Shown here piece by piece: positions 6,031-6,144 of a stretch of DNA of 6,144 nt. Positions within the stretch are counted from its first letter, which is position 1; each line of letters opens with the position of its first letter. Made by a program: the position numbers and the translations under genes. This DNA is from Chloroflexota bacterium. Lineage in GTDB: Bacteria > Chloroflexota > Ktedonobacteria > Ktedonobacterales > Ktedonobacteraceae. The DNA lies in assembly GCA_005881495.1 (NCBI GenBank), contig VBHI01000095.1, positions 1 through 6,144 on the forward strand. The letters are read 5' to 3'. A model generated the notes under the pieces. It did not search any database. It was not told where the DNA came from and saw only the letters and a program-made list of their open reading frames with translations.

Positions 6031-6144
6031 TTAGAAGATTGCGAGCTGCCCCTGTTTCTTCTGCTCCTGCCGTTTGTAGTGGAGTCCTAATACTGCCTTG
6101 TACATGACCCTTGCTAATAAAAACACATTATCAATTTCTTCTTT
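6031..6144 (-). CDS. C-terminal end of an unidentified gene, cut by the window edge
   Basis: An open frame enters from the right edge and ends at a TAA at 6031-6033. The last 37 residues include NVFLLARVMYKAVLGLHYKR and end in QGQLAIF. The piece is amphipathic and rich in Lys/Gln near the end. I do not recognise the family. Its closeness to the recombinase start (27 bases, same strand) suggests an operon, and it may belong to the same mobile element. The frame has been checked only over this short piece. Confidence 0.45.
   Translation of the reverse strand, partial: KEEIDNVFLLARVMYKAVLGLHYKRQEQKKQGQLAIF

Noticed and set aside
1..6144. CRISPR array, tRNA or rRNA genes
   Set aside because: No regularly spaced direct repeats, cloverleaf-like stretch or conserved rRNA segments were seen on either strand.

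Overview
The window looks like a stretch of a bacterial chromosome with heavy mobile-element traffic. All recognisable genes lie on the minus strand. The best guess at the host is a large-genome Chloroflexota of the Ktedonobacter type. That rests on a zinc-ribbon plus Ser/Thr kinase plus substrate-binding-protein fusion, an IS1634-type transposase, and roughly even base composition. It is an inference from gene style only, because no marker gene is present.

Layout, left to right. At 27-476 is a small three-helix membrane protein of unknown function, starting at a TTG. At 485-738 is a long imperfect inverted repeat with 34-bp perfect cores, which resembles a small non-autonomous (MITE-like) element; it fills the space between this gene and the next. 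At 777-3549 is a very large receptor-like gene: an N-terminal zinc ribbon, a eukaryotic-type Ser/Thr kinase, a Pro-rich linker, one transmembrane helix, and an extracellular branched-chain-amino-acid-type periplasmic binding domain. This gene is broken. Near 3304-3312 the frame shifts and the glycine loop and the catalytic Lys strand of the kinase are missing.

At 3559-5298 is a complete insertion sequence of about 1.74 kb, with 14-bp perfect terminal inverted repeats and an intact 549-residue DDE transposase. It ends only 9 bases before the start codon of the receptor kinase, so it has separated that gene from its original promoter. No target duplication is visible. At 5410-6003 is a complete serine recombinase of the resolvase/invertase type. 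Just upstream, at 6031-6144, is the C-terminus of another gene on the same strand, 27 bases away and probably co-transcribed with it.

Read together, the window shows a transmembrane sensor kinase that has been damaged both at its promoter (IS insertion) and in its catalytic N-lobe (deletion), flanked on both sides by mobile DNA. Apart from that lesion its frame is open for more than 840 codons, so the damage is either recent or an assembly error. No RNA genes or CRISPR arrays were seen.
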